40,921 nucleotides of DNA from Candidatus Latescibacterota bacterium (GCA_022827165.1 JAJDTN010000321.1:1-40921); one strand, 5' to 3'; counted from the stretch's first letter, positions 8,108 to 16,739 are shown. Notes: generated by a model not told the origin, from the sequence alone. Translations and numbers: made by a program.

Positions 8108-8143
8108 AAGGCCCGCGCCCCTGATCTCGGACGCGGGCCTTTT
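8108..8143 (+). terminator. Rho-independent terminator after the HTH gene
   Basis: A perfect 10-bp inverted repeat AAGGCCCGCG (8108-8117) / CGCGGGCCTT (8132-8141) with a 14-nt loop, followed by further T residues (CCTTTTC). It starts 17 bp after the HTH stop. The leftward core-metE operon ends 24 bp to the right and may also use the stem, although its T-run on that strand is poor. Confidence 0.8.
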
Positions 8144-8166
8144 CAGCGGACCCGCAGGCAACCCCT

Positions 8167-9168
8167 TCAGCCGCCTGCCTTCTCGTAGAGATCGCGCCCC
8201 TCCACGAGGGCCTCGATCTTGCGATCGGCGACGGAGCGCTTCAGCATCCAGAACCCGCAGTCGGGGTTGATGCAGGCGACGCGCTCCGGGCCGATGACCG
8301 CCACCGTCTCATCGATCTGGCGGGCGATCTCCTCGGCACTCTCGACGACATTCGACTTGATGTCGACGACGCCGAGCCCCAAGCGCACGGAACCGGAAAC
8401 CCTCTTGAGGGCGGGCAGTTCCCAGTTGCCGCGGTGAGCGAGTTCAAGCAGGACGTGGTCGGCGTGCAGCCCCTCCAGATAGTCGATCAGGTTCTGCCAG
8501 CTCCCCTGCTGGATCGTCTGTCCGCCGTAGTTGCCGAAACAGAGATGCACTGCCGGCGTGGTCCGTACCCGGTCGAGGATGCGGTTCATCCCTTCCAGGG
8601 CCCACTCCCACTCCTCCGAATGACCGGGAAGATTGGCCTCGTCCACCTGAACCACGTCGGCCTCGATGTGGGCGACCTGCTCGGCGAGCACATCGGCGAT
8701 GGCCAGGCACAACTCCTGCCGGCTCCCGTAATGGCGGTCGAGCAGGGTCTTGCACAGCATGTGCGGTCCCGTGAGGGTGAACTTGAGGGGGTGCGACGTC
8801 AGGCTCCGCGTGAGGGAGTAGTCGCCCGGCAGATCGAGTGACCCCGCACCGATGGCTCCTTCCACGACCGCGCTCGGACGCCCGCGATAGGCCATTTCCG
8901 TCTCGCGGCGGAAGGTCTCCACGTCTTCCCATCCCACATGGCCGCGCACGTTTGCGAGAGGCCGGACGAAGTACTCGATCATCCCGTTCGTCTCGGGATG
9001 GTTGACGTCGAACCGTCCCAGCTCACCATCGGCGACGATGTCGATGCCGGCGTTCTCCTGGGTCTTCAGTACCACCGCCATGGCGTCGGCCAGGGCTTGC
9101 TCCGACGGCAGCGCCGCCAGCCAGTCCGGGATCGGATAGCTCCCCACCACCGTCGTCAGGATTCCCAT
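8167..9168 (-). CDS. Stand-alone core methionine synthase (MetE C-terminal-type)
   Basis: A 333-aa protein corresponding only to the zinc-bearing catalytic half of cobalamin-independent methionine synthase (MetE is about 750 aa). Seen: N-terminal TTVVGSYPIP, the ADGELGR loop (47-52), the VHLCFGN zinc motif (His208, Cys210), a Glu in LLELAHRG (Glu242) and Cys304 in NPDCGFWML, i.e. the full H-x-C...E...C zinc set. Such short proteins are known as core-MetE or Mes families and make methionine from homocysteine with methyl donors other than free methyl-folate, for example methyl-cobamide proteins. Which donor is used here is not visible. SD GAGAGGAGAG precedes the ATG; the gene starts 19 bp after dsbD, last in a four-gene operon. 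Confidence 0.8.
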   Translation of the reverse strand: MGILTTVVGSYPIPDWLAALPSEQALADAMAVVLKTQENAGIDIVADGELGRFDVNHPETNGMIEYFVRPLANVRGHVGWEDVETFRRETEMAYRGRPSAVVEGAIGAGSLDLPGDYSLTRSLTSHPLKFTLTGPHMLCKTLLDRHYGSRQELCLAIADVLAEQVAHIEADVVQVDEANLPGHSEEWEWALEGMNRILDRVRTTPAVHLCFGNYGGQTIQQGSWQNLIDYLEGLHADHVLLELAHRGNWELPALKRVSGSVRLGLGVVDIKSNVVESAEEIARQIDETVAVIGPERVACINPDCGFWMLKRSVADRKIEALVEGRDLYEKAGG

Positions 9169-9187
9169 TCCGTGCTCTCCTCTCGGT

Positions 9188-11374
9188 TCATCCGCCCCGG
9201 GCGCGCTCGAGCCCTTCGAGAACGATCCCCTTCGTGATCACCTCGGGCAGGACGATCGGCTCGCCAGGGCGCCCCGCGGGAAAGATGACGTAGAGGGGCA
9301 CTCCCGAACGTCCGAAGGCGCGCAACATGCGGGTGATCTCGGGGTTCCGGTTTGTCCAGTCCGCCTTCACCAGGACCACATCCAGCTCCTCGAAGCGGTC
9401 CCTCACATCCGGGTCTGACAACACGAGCCGCTCGTTGACCTTGCACGTCCAGCACCACTCGGCGGTGAAGTCGATGAACAGATGGCGGTCCTGCGTCAGC
9501 AACGACTCGAGGCGCTGCACGTCGAACTCCTCCCATCCCTCCGTCTCCAGGGCCGCGCCGCTTGTGGCCGGGCTCGCGAGAAGAGGGTGGAGGAAGAAGC
9601 TGTATCCGCCCAGGGCGATCAGAAGGGAGAAGGCCCACGCGGCCCGTCGGCGGATCGTCGAGGTCCGCAGGTCGATCCAGGTCCCCACGATCCAGGCCCC
9701 CAGGGCCAGGGAGAGAAGGAAGGCGCAGGTCCAGACCACGGCCTCCATCCCCAGTTGCTTGCCCACCACCCAGAGCAGCCAGAGGACCGTGGCCATGAGC
9801 AGGAACCCCATGGCCTGCTTGAAGCGCTCCATCCAGGCGCCTGGGCGAGGCAGAAACCGGATCCACCGAGGCTGCCAGGCGAGGGCCAGGTAGGGCAGGC
9901 AGAGGCCGGCGCCGATGGCGGCGAAGACGGCGAAGACCACCGGGGCCGGCTGGCTGAAGGCGAAGCCCAGGGCGGTCCCCAGAAAAGGCGCGGTGCAGGG
10001 CGTGGCCAGGACGGTGGCGAGCACGCCGTTGAAGAAGCTGTGACCCAGGCCCTCGCCCTGGGCGGCTGCCCCCAGAGCGCCGACGCTGCCCGGCAGGCGT
10101 ACGGTGACGAGGCCGAAGAGGCTCAGGGCCAGAACGAAGACCAGCCCCGTGAGGAAGAGCACGAACCCGGGCGACTGGAACTGGAATCCCCAGCCGATCT
10201 GCTCCCCCCCCGCCTTCAGGGCGGTCACCAGGGCCGCCAGGACCAGGAAGGTCAGCACCACCCCGGCGGAGAAGGCCAGGCCGAGCTGACGGACGCGGCG
10301 GGGTTCCTCTCCTCCCTGGGAGACGAGGGAGAGGGCCTTCAGGGAGATGACCGGCAGCACGCACGGCATCAGGTTGAGGATCAGCCCCCCGACGATCGCC
10401 ATCAGCAGGTATCGCCACAGGGACGAGGCGCCGCCGGGCGCGCCGAACTCCGCGTCGAGGAGGTCGATGCCGCTCTCGCGCAGGTCGAACCGGATGGTGC
10501 GGAACCGGCCCTCTCCCCCCGCCCCGGGGAAGGCGATGACGCCCGCCAGTTCGCCAGGCAGCGGCTCTCCCGGGTAGGGCTCGATGCGCAGCTCCGAGCG
10601 GGTCCGCTTCGGCCCCTGCTCCACGAGGGCGCCCACATCCAGGCTCGTGTCGCCTCCGGGCAGGGGAAAGAAGGAAGGAAGCTCGTCCCCCTCGTGAACG
10701 GCGGTCACCTCCACCGCCACTCGCAGGGCGCCGCCGTCGGCTTCCACCGTCGGCCGCCAGCTCACGGGGTCGGCCTCGGACAGGGGCGCCGGCACCCTGG
10801 CCCGGTAGCGGTCGAAGAGAGCCGCGTGGGCGGGGGCCGCCTCCCCGGCTTCGAGGTGCAGCGACAGGGTCGCCCCCCCGGGGATGCAGATCTCCCGGCA
10901 GACCAGCCAGCTCACCTCGGCCGTGAACCGCACCGTGTCGGGCAGGACCGCCGGCGTGCGCACGGGAGCCAGCAGCATCACCTCGTCGGCGTACCCGAAG
11001 ACGGTCAGGTCCTCCTCCTGGTAGCGGTGCGGCCCCGGCCACCGCAGGGGGGCCACATCGAAGCCCGGCGGGGTCTGCCAGGCGACCTCGGTGGCCTGGC
11101 CGGCGTCCCCGGCCCAGGCCCAGTAGGTGTGCCATCCGGGGTCCTGCTCGAGGAGCACGCCGAGGGTGAAGCCGCGCCCCGCCTCGACGTTGGTCACGTC
11201 GGCGAGCAGCCGGGCGCGGACGGGATCGGGGAACTCGGCCTCGCCCGCCGAGGGACCGAGAGCCGGCAGGAGCAGCGCGCTCAGGGCCAGGAGTGTGCGC
11301 CGCAAGGCTCGACAGGGACCAGCCGGGAACGACAGTCGCACCGTCCCGCGCGGCCCCGAAGTGGAACCCCTCAT
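9188..11374 (-). CDS. dsbD: Thiol:disulfide interchange protein DsbD/ScsB-like
   Basis: A 728-aa inner membrane protein that carries reducing power from cytoplasmic thioredoxin to the periplasm. Three DsbD parts are visible. A signal peptide is followed by a periplasmic alpha domain with Cys159 and Cys163 (VCREICIPGG). Then comes an eight-or-so helix membrane core with one Cys in each half (NLMPCVLP, Cys338; ATPCTAPF, Cys460). The C-terminal thioredoxin domain carries EWCWTCK (Cys641, Cys644). NLMPCVLPV is typical of the ScsB-like subgroup. I chose the ATG at 11374 because it overlaps the aroA stop as ATGA and is followed by a plausible signal peptide; the long open frame upstream is an aroA shadow. 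Substrates are unknown. Confidence 0.9.
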   Translation of the reverse strand: MRGSTSGPRGTVRLSFPAGPCRALRRTLLALSALLLPALGPSAGEAEFPDPVRARLLADVTNVEAGRGFTLGVLLEQDPGWHTYWAWAGDAGQATEVAWQTPPGFDVAPLRWPGPHRYQEEDLTVFGYADEVMLLAPVRTPAVLPDTVRFTAEVSWLVCREICIPGGATLSLHLEAGEAAPAHAALFDRYRARVPAPLSEADPVSWRPTVEADGGALRVAVEVTAVHEGDELPSFFPLPGGDTSLDVGALVEQGPKRTRSELRIEPYPGEPLPGELAGVIAFPGAGGEGRFRTIRFDLRESGIDLLDAEFGAPGGASSLWRYLLMAIVGGLILNLMPCVLPVISLKALSLVSQGGEEPRRVRQLGLAFSAGVVLTFLVLAALVTALKAGGEQIGWGFQFQSPGFVLFLTGLVFVLALSLFGLVTVRLPGSVGALGAAAQGEGLGHSFFNGVLATVLATPCTAPFLGTALGFAFSQPAPVVFAVFAAIGAGLCLPYLALAWQPRWIRFLPRPGAWMERFKQAMGFLLMATVLWLLWVVGKQLGMEAVVWTCAFLLSLALGAWIVGTWIDLRTSTIRRRAAWAFSLLIALGGYSFFLHPLLASPATSGAALETEGWEEFDVQRLESLLTQDRHLFIDFTAEWCWTCKVNERLVLSDPDVRDRFEELDVVLVKADWTNRNPEITRMLRAFGRSGVPLYVIFPAGRPGEPIVLPEVITKGIVLEGLERARGG

Positions 11375-12678
11375 CCGGCATCCTCCTCGAGATCGATCCT
11401 GGCCCCGAGCCCGATGAGGTCCGGGAAGAACCCGGGGTAGGACTTGCCCACGGTCTGGGCGTCGCGCACGGCCACGCCTTGGCGGCTGCGCAGTCCCATG
11501 ATGGCGAGCATCTGCGCCACCCGGTGGTCGTGGTAGGTGCCGGCCTCGTGGCCGCCTTCGTAGCCCTCCGGGCGGCCGCGCACGACGATCGCCGCCGGCT
11601 CCTCGTCGCAGTCGACGCCGAAGCGACGCAACTCGCGCACGGGGACGGATATCCGGTCGCACTCCTTGAGCCGCAGGTTGCCGATGCCGTGGAACCGGCT
11701 CGCGCCCCGGGCGTGGGCGGCCACCGGCAGCATGGCCAGCACGGCATCGGTGGCCTGGTCGCCGTCGAAGTCGGCCCCGCGCAGCCCGTCGTGGCCCTTC
11801 AGGCGGACCCGCCCGCCGTCGTGGGAGATGGCGGCCCCGGTCCGCGCCAGCCAGTCGACGACGGCGCGCTCCCCCTGGCGGTCCTCGAAGAGGCGCTCCA
11901 CGGCGATGGAGCCGTTGGTGAGGGCGCCCGCCGCCAGGATCGCCGCCGCCGACGGATAGTCCCCGTTGACGGAGTACTCGCGCGGCCGGTAGCTCTGCCC
12001 GCCGGCGATCCGGAAGCTCAGGAGATCCTCCGCGGCCTGCACCTCGATCCCGGCGCTGCCGAGGACCTCGAGGGTGGTGCGAACCAGGGGCCTGGAGACG
12101 AGCCCGTCGGCGACCTCGATGGCCAGCTCCTGGCCCACCAGGGGCGCCAGGAACAGCAGCGAGCTCAGGAACTGGGAACTGCGGGCGCCGCTGACGCGCA
12201 CGGTGCCGCCGCGCAGGGCGCCTCCCCGAATCGTGGCCGGCAGGCGCCCCCCGGCCGACTCCACGCGGGCCCCGAGTTGCCCGAGAGCGGCGAACAGCTC
12301 GTCGTGGGGCCGCGTCCCCAGGGAGTCGGCGAAGGAGGTCTCGAAACGGACCTCCGGAAGCAGCGCCCCAACCCCCATGAGGAGGCGCGAGACGGCGCCG
12401 GCGTTGCCCACGTCCAGGACCCCCGGACTGGCGGGACGGGCCCCGAAGCCGCGCACTCGCAGATGACGGCCGCCGGCGTCCGCCTCCTCGCGGATCGAGG
12501 CGCCGAGGAGGCGCAGGCAGCGCACGAGAGCGTCGGCATCCTCCGAGCGGGCGGGATGATGGACGAGGCTCTCCCCATCGGCCAGGGCCGCCGCCAGCAG
12601 GTATCGGGCGGTGTAGTTCTTCGAGGACGGAGGGCTGAGTGTCCCGCTCAGGGACTCCGTGTAGTGGACTCTCGCCAT
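11371..12678 (-). CDS. aroA: 3-phosphoshikimate 1-carboxyvinyltransferase (EPSP synthase)
   Basis: A 435-aa EPSP synthase-family protein transferring enolpyruvate from PEP to shikimate 3-phosphate (aromatic amino acid pathway). Seen: PPSSKNYTARYLLAAA (Lys20, Arg25), DVGNAGAVSRLLMG (PEP-binding region with Arg), GARSSQFLSSLL (the S-S-Q substrate site), GDQATDAVLAML with the catalytic Asp, RLKECDRI, YHDHRVAQ and GKSYPGFF (the C-terminal Lys). Two positions differ from the common form: the Ser after the first Lys is Asn, and NAGT is NAGA. A TTG lies directly before the chosen ATG at 12678 and could serve instead. The gene is between an epimerase-like gene (7-bp gap) and dsbD (ATGA overlap). Confidence 0.85.
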   Translation of the reverse strand: MARVHYTESLSGTLSPPSSKNYTARYLLAAALADGESLVHHPARSEDADALVRCLRLLGASIREEADAGGRHLRVRGFGARPASPGVLDVGNAGAVSRLLMGVGALLPEVRFETSFADSLGTRPHDELFAALGQLGARVESAGGRLPATIRGGALRGGTVRVSGARSSQFLSSLLFLAPLVGQELAIEVADGLVSRPLVRTTLEVLGSAGIEVQAAEDLLSFRIAGGQSYRPREYSVNGDYPSAAAILAAGALTNGSIAVERLFEDRQGERAVVDWLARTGAAISHDGGRVRLKGHDGLRGADFDGDQATDAVLAMLPVAAHARGASRFHGIGNLRLKECDRISVPVRELRRFGVDCDEEPAAIVVRGRPEGYEGGHEAGTYHDHRVAQMLAIMGLRSRQGVAVRDAQTVGKSYPGFFPDLIGLGARIDLEEDAG

Positions 12679-12685
12679 CAAGGGA

Positions 12686-13711
12686 TCAGAAGGCTCCCGT
12701 CCGCGACTCGTAGCGCGTCGGCTTGCCGAGGCTGGCGCCGCCGATACGAACCCAGTGCGCCATCCACTCGACGACCGTGTCGATGGGGGTGCCGGGAGGT
12801 CCCAGCCGCTCCCTGAGGGCGGAGCTGTCGCCGAGGAGAGCGGTCTCGCCCTCGTGGCCCACGAACCGCGGCTCCCGGCGGAGAAGCTCGCCGAAGCGCT
12901 GCGCCAGGCGGCGCACGGAGAGCACCTCGGAGCCGGTCAGGTTGAGCGTCGTCGGCGGGTTCGTGCACAAGGGAAGGGAGCAGGCCAGGTAGGCGTTGGC
13001 GTCTCCCTGCCAGATCTGGTTCACGTGTCCCATCTCCAGCTCCACCGGCTCCCCGGACCACACCTTCCAGGCGATGTCGTGGAGGATGCCGTAGCGCAGT
13101 TCGGTCGCATAGAACAGACGCGCCGTGAACAGACGGGCTCCCGAGGTCCGCGCCGCGTGCTCGGCGAGTCTCTCCCCGCCGAGGCGGGACTGGGCGTACT
13201 CCCCCACCGGACCCGTCGCGTCCGACTCGGCGGCCCCGCGGCCGTCGACGGAGGAGAAGGCGTAGACGTTCCCCGAACTGACGTAGCAGATCTCGGCATC
13301 GCCGTAGCGCTCGACGGCGCGGGCGGGCAGGAGCCCGTTCACCGCCCAGGTCGCGCAGGGATCCCCCTGGGCACCGAACTTGAAGCCCGCCAGGAGGAAG
13401 ACGTGGGCCGCCTCCGGAAGAGAGGCCAGGGAGCCGCCGTCGAGCAGGTCGGCGCGGAGGGTGGTGACGCCGATCTCGTCGAGGCGGGCGCGGGCGGCAG
13501 GGTCCGAGAAGCGGGCCACGCCGATGACCCGGCGGCCCCCTTCGGCGGCCCCGGCGCGCACCAGGAGCTCCGCCAGGGAGGGTCCCATCTTGCCTCCGAC
13601 GCCGAGAAGGACCACGTCGCCGCGGTACTTCGAGACGGCGTCGCGCACGGCGGGCGTGGGCCGGGTCATGACCTCGAGCAGCTCTTCCTCGGTCCGGGGC
13701 GGATGCGCCAT
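12686..13711 (-). CDS. NAD-dependent epimerase/dehydratase-like (extended SDR) protein
   Basis: A 341-aa member of the extended short-chain dehydrogenase family, first gene of the operon leading to aroA, dsbD and core metE. Seen: nucleotide-binding loop GVGGKMG (37-43), YVSSGNVYAF with the catalytic-site Ser (145/146) and EYAQSRLGGE, where the active-site YxxxK appears as Tyr172-xxx-Arg176. In the C-terminal half NQIWQGDANAYL and LNLTGSEVLSVRRLAQ resemble sugar-nucleotide epimerase substrate regions. The Lys-to-Arg change could lower or alter catalysis; a binding or regulatory role is possible. The ATG at 13711 is preceded closely by AAGGGG but not by an ideally spaced SD, and I could not find a convincing minus-strand promoter for this operon. 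Confidence 0.8.
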   Translation of the reverse strand: MAHPPRTEEELLEVMTRPTPAVRDAVSKYRGDVVLLGVGGKMGPSLAELLVRAGAAEGGRRVIGVARFSDPAARARLDEIGVTTLRADLLDGGSLASLPEAAHVFLLAGFKFGAQGDPCATWAVNGLLPARAVERYGDAEICYVSSGNVYAFSSVDGRGAAESDATGPVGEYAQSRLGGERLAEHAARTSGARLFTARLFYATELRYGILHDIAWKVWSGEPVELEMGHVNQIWQGDANAYLACSLPLCTNPPTTLNLTGSEVLSVRRLAQRFGELLRREPRFVGHEGETALLGDSSALRERLGPPGTPIDTVVEWMAHWVRIGGASLGKPTRYESRTGAF

Positions 13712-13730
13712 CCCCTTGCAGCCCTTTGCG

Positions 13731-13759
13731 TTGTGAGTCTCCTGGGAGGCCTCTATCTT
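13731..13759 (+). promoter_or_regulatory. Predicted promoter of rarA
   Basis: TTGTGA (13731-13736), 17 bp, TATCTT (13754-13759), in the 83-bp gap between the divergent epimerase gene and rarA. Predicted start near 13766, a leader of about 29 nt. Confidence 0.55.
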
Positions 13760-13794
13760 ACGGCCCCCCGCCGATGCGGTCGAGTGACTCCCCC

Positions 13795-16065
13795 ATGTCG
13801 GATGCCCAGCGAAAGCCGCCTTCGCGCAAGTCCCTCGATCTCTTCGAGGCCGGCCGGCGCGACGCCCTCGAGCGCGACCAGCCGCTGGCGGCGCGCCTGC
13901 GGTCGCGCACCCTCGACGAGTTCGTCGGCCAGGACCACATCCTGGGTCCCGGCCGCCTCCTGAGGCGCGCCATCCAGGCCGATCAGCTATCCTCCCTGAT
14001 CTTCCATGGCCCGCCGGGGACCGGCAAGACGACGCTCGCCGCGGTCATCGCCAACACGACCAAGTCCCACTTCATCTCCATCAACGCCGTCCTCTCCGGG
14101 GTCGCCGACATCCGCAGCGCCGTGGAGGAGGCCCAGGAGCGGCGCCAGCTCCACGGCCACCGCACGACCTTGTTCATCGACGAGGTCCACCGCTTCAACA
14201 AGGCCCAGCAGGACGCGCTGCTGCCCTGGGTCGAGAACGGCACGGTGGTGCTCATCGGCGCGACGACGGAGAACCCCTACTTCTCGGTCAACCGGCCCCT
14301 GGTGTCGCGCAGCCGCCTCTTCCAGTTGCGCGAGCTCGAGTCCGGCGACCTCCACCGCATCGCCCGCCAGGCCCTGCAGGATCCCCGGGGATACGCCGAC
14401 CTGCGGGTCGACCTCCACGAGGACGCGGTCGCCCATCTGGTCGATGTCTGCAGCGGCGACGCCCGGGCCCTGCTCAACGCCCTCGAGCTGGCGGTGGAGA
14501 CGACGCCCCGGGATGCGGAAGGGGTGGTCCACGTCGACCTGGCCGTGGCCGAAGAGTCGATCCAGCGGCGCGCCGTCCTCTACGACAAGGAGGGCGACTA
14601 CCACTTCGACACGATCTCCGCCCTCATCAAGTCCCTGCGCGGGTCCGACCCCGACGCCGCCGTGTACTGGCTGGCGCGCATGGTCTACGCCGGGGAGGAC
14701 CCCCACTTCCTGTTCCGGCGAATGCTGATCTTCGCCAGCGAGGACGTAGGCCTGGCCGACCCCGACGCCCTGGGGGTGGTCACCGCCGCGGCGGAGGCCT
14801 TCGACCGGGTCGGCCTGCCCGAGGGGCGGTTCCATCTCGCCCACGCCGCCCTCTACCTGGCCACGGCGCCGAAGAGCAACTCCACCTTCGCCTTCTTCGA
14901 CGCTCTCGCCGCCGTCGAGGCGGAGGGCGACGGAGAGGTGCCGAATCCGCTGAAGGATGCCAGCCGGGACGCCGAGGGGCTCGGCCACGGGGCCGGGTAC
15001 CTCTATCCCCACGCCTACCGCGACCACTGGGTGGCGCAGCAGTACCTGCCCGACAGCCTCCACGGACGCCTGTTCTACCAGCCTTCGGACCAGGGCCGGG
15101 AGCGCGACCTCGGGGACCGCGTGCGGCGGCGCCGGGAGCTGCAGCTGGCCGCGGCGGCCGAGGCCGGCACCGGCGGCGTCGACCCCCTCACCCACTCCCC
15201 CGAGGACCGGTCCCGCGACCAGTGGCTGGTGCGCGCCGGCGGCGAGGTGAGCGCCCAGCTCGACCACGTGCGGCAGCGGCTCTTCGCCTCGGTGAAACTC
15301 GCCCGCCACCACGTCGTCCTCGACCTGGACGCGGCCTCGGGGCTGCTCACCTGGGAGGCCCTGCGCCGCGTCCCCGAGGGCGGCGTCTGGTCCCTGTGCA
15401 CGGACCGCACCTCGGCCGTCGCCCTGCGGGAGATGGCCAGCCTTTCCCTCGACGAGCTGACCCGCCCCGTGGTCCTGGAGGGGCCCGTCACCCGGGCGGC
15501 GGAGCTGGTGAGGCTGCAGGACGAGGGCCTGCGCTTCGACGCCGTCCTCGGGCGCAACACCCTCGGCAGCGTGAGGGGCCGGGAGAAGGCGGCGCGGCGG
15601 ATCGTGGAGCTCCTCGCTCCGGGAGCCGTCCTCAGCCTCGCGGAGACGGTCCCCCGGCTCGGCCAGCGGCTGACGGCCCTGGTGCCGGTGGCCGAGCTGG
15701 GCGAGGACCTGGCCGAGCGGCTGCACCGCGCCGAGGAAGAGATCTATCGGGACGAGGACAACCCGCGCGTGGCCTGGGAACCGGCCGACCTGGAGCCCCT
15801 GTGGTCGGAGGCCGGCCTGACCTCGGTGCGGGTCGAGACCGAGGTCCTGACCGCCTCCCGGCGGCTCGGCAGCCGGGAGCTGGGAAGGTGGTTCAGCCCC
15901 GGAGGCGAGAAGCACGGCACCTTCGCCGCCTACCTGCGCCGGCACCTCTGCGAGGACGAGGTCCGCCAGGTGCGGCGACTCTTCGAGGGCAGGCTGACGA
16001 ACCGGGAGGTCGACTGGTCGACGACCTACGCCTACGTAAGCGGCCGGGCGGCCGGTGGGGCCTGA
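13795..16065 (+). CDS. rarA: RarA/MgsA-type AAA+ ATPase fused to a C-terminal domain
   Basis: A 756-aa protein. Residues about 25-445 are a full replication-associated recombination protein A (RarA/MgsA/WRNIP1 family), a clamp-loader-like ATPase that acts at stalled replication forks: DEFVGQDHILG, Walker A GPPGTGKTT (72-80), Walker B LFIDEVHRFNKAQQDALLP, sensor GATTENPYFSVN, SRSRLFQL, and the C-terminal clamp ending HGAGYLYPHAYRDHWVAQQY. Normal RarA stops near 430-450 residues. Here about 310 more residues follow, with a pattern like a Rossmann/methyltransferase fold (VVLDLDAASGLLTWEALRRV). A RarA-plus-unknown-domain fusion of this kind is known from cyanobacteria and some other phyla. I chose the ATG at 13795; one at 13774 is also in frame but adds unrelated residues. 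Confidence 0.88.
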   Translation: MSDAQRKPPSRKSLDLFEAGRRDALERDQPLAARLRSRTLDEFVGQDHILGPGRLLRRAIQADQLSSLIFHGPPGTGKTTLAAVIANTTKSHFISINAVLSGVADIRSAVEEAQERRQLHGHRTTLFIDEVHRFNKAQQDALLPWVENGTVVLIGATTENPYFSVNRPLVSRSRLFQLRELESGDLHRIARQALQDPRGYADLRVDLHEDAVAHLVDVCSGDARALLNALELAVETTPRDAEGVVHVDLAVAEESIQRRAVLYDKEGDYHFDTISALIKSLRGSDPDAAVYWLARMVYAGEDPHFLFRRMLIFASEDVGLADPDALGVVTAAAEAFDRVGLPEGRFHLAHAALYLATAPKSNSTFAFFDALAAVEAEGDGEVPNPLKDASRDAEGLGHGAGYLYPHAYRDHWVAQQYLPDSLHGRLFYQPSDQGRERDLGDRVRRRRELQLAAAAEAGTGGVDPLTHSPEDRSRDQWLVRAGGEVSAQLDHVRQRLFASVKLARHHVVLDLDAASGLLTWEALRRVPEGGVWSLCTDRTSAVALREMASLSLDELTRPVVLEGPVTRAAELVRLQDEGLRFDAVLGRNTLGSVRGREKAARRIVELLAPGAVLSLAETVPRLGQRLTALVPVAELGEDLAERLHRAEEEIYRDEDNPRVAWEPADLEPLWSEAGLTSVRVETEVLTASRRLGSRELGRWFSPGGEKHGTFAAYLRRHLCEDEVRQVRRLFEGRLTNREVDWSTTYAYVSGRAAGGA

Positions 16066-16087
16066 ATCGAGGCCGGTGGACCCGGCC

Positions 16088-16663
16088 TCAGCCGCCCGCC
16101 GGCGCCCGGTCGATGAGGGCACCGGCCGCCTGGCGCAGGCCGTCGAAGCGACGCAGCAGGTCCGCCGGACCGACCCCCTGCTGGTCGAAGAACTCCCGGA
16201 AGTGATGGGGCAGCACCGGCAGCACCTGCTCCAGCAGTGAGTAGAGGAGCGGGGCGGTGCGGGTCCCGGCCAGCCAGCCCGGACCCTCCGGCAGATAGCG
16301 GCCCACGAGCAGCACCAGCACCATCAGCACCTGGACCCCGACGAGCGCTCCCAGGAGGGCGCCGAGGACCCGGTCGACCACGCCCAGGAGCATGGCGTAG
16401 ACCACGCTCCTCAGGACCCGGGTGAGGAGGTTGACCGAGAGCGCCACGGCCACGAAGACGACCGTGAAGGCGGCTGCCAACCGCAGCACGGGGTGCCCGA
16501 AGGAAGGCATCATCGCCGCCGCGGCGCTGTGCAGGTAGAGGCCGCCGAGGAGACCCAGGGCGACCGCCAGCAGGGCCGAGACCTGCTGGATCAGGCCCCG
16601 GCCGTAGCCGCGCACGGCCAGGGCGATCACCAGGACCGCGGCGATTCCGTCGCACCAGTGCAT
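16088..16663 (-). CDS. CvpA-family inner membrane protein
   Basis: A 191-aa protein with four hydrophobic helices (about residues 5-22, 28-45, 62-85, 100-125), the layout of CvpA. The first helix is followed by RGYGRGLIQQVSALLAV, the conserved GxxRGxxxE/Q-like start of the family, and the glycine-rich stretch VDRVLGALLGALVGV matches its third/fourth helix region. CvpA proteins are linked to colicin V production, envelope stress and bile tolerance; mechanism is unknown. A cytoplasmic tail of about 60 residues follows. It converges on rarA (22-bp gap) and diverges from the HEAT lipoprotein gene. Confidence 0.8.
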   Translation of the reverse strand: MHWCDGIAAVLVIALAVRGYGRGLIQQVSALLAVALGLLGGLYLHSAAAAMMPSFGHPVLRLAAAFTVVFVAVALSVNLLTRVLRSVVYAMLLGVVDRVLGALLGALVGVQVLMVLVLLVGRYLPEGPGWLAGTRTAPLLYSLLEQVLPVLPHHFREFFDQQGVGPADLLRRFDGLRQAAGALIDRAPAGG

Positions 16664-16701
16664 CTATATGGAACGGCCTCCGGCGGGGGCTGCGTGGGAG
16701 G

Positions 16702-16731
16702 TTGCCACCTTCGGCGGGGGCGCAATAGATT
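16702..16731 (+). promoter_or_regulatory. Predicted promoter of the HEAT lipoprotein operon
   Basis: TTGCCA (16702-16707), 18 bp, TAGATT (16726-16731). Its start would fall at about 16738, only 2 nt before the ATG at 16740. Either the message is leaderless or translation begins at the in-frame GTG at 16773. Confidence 0.45.
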
Positions 16732-16739
16732 AGCCGCCC

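Noticed and set aside
9482..11440. 652-codon plus-strand frame opposite dsbD
   Set aside because: Gly/Gln/Glu-rich antisense product, whereas the minus strand encodes every DsbD cysteine motif.
11375..11662. N-terminal extension of the DsbD frame
   Set aside because: Ninety-six Arg-rich residues overlapping aroA without signal peptide; the ATG at 11374 overlaps the aroA stop and is followed by a signal peptide.
13987..16122. 711-codon minus-strand frame opposite rarA
   Set aside because: Antisense shadow; the plus strand has Walker A/B and all RarA motifs.
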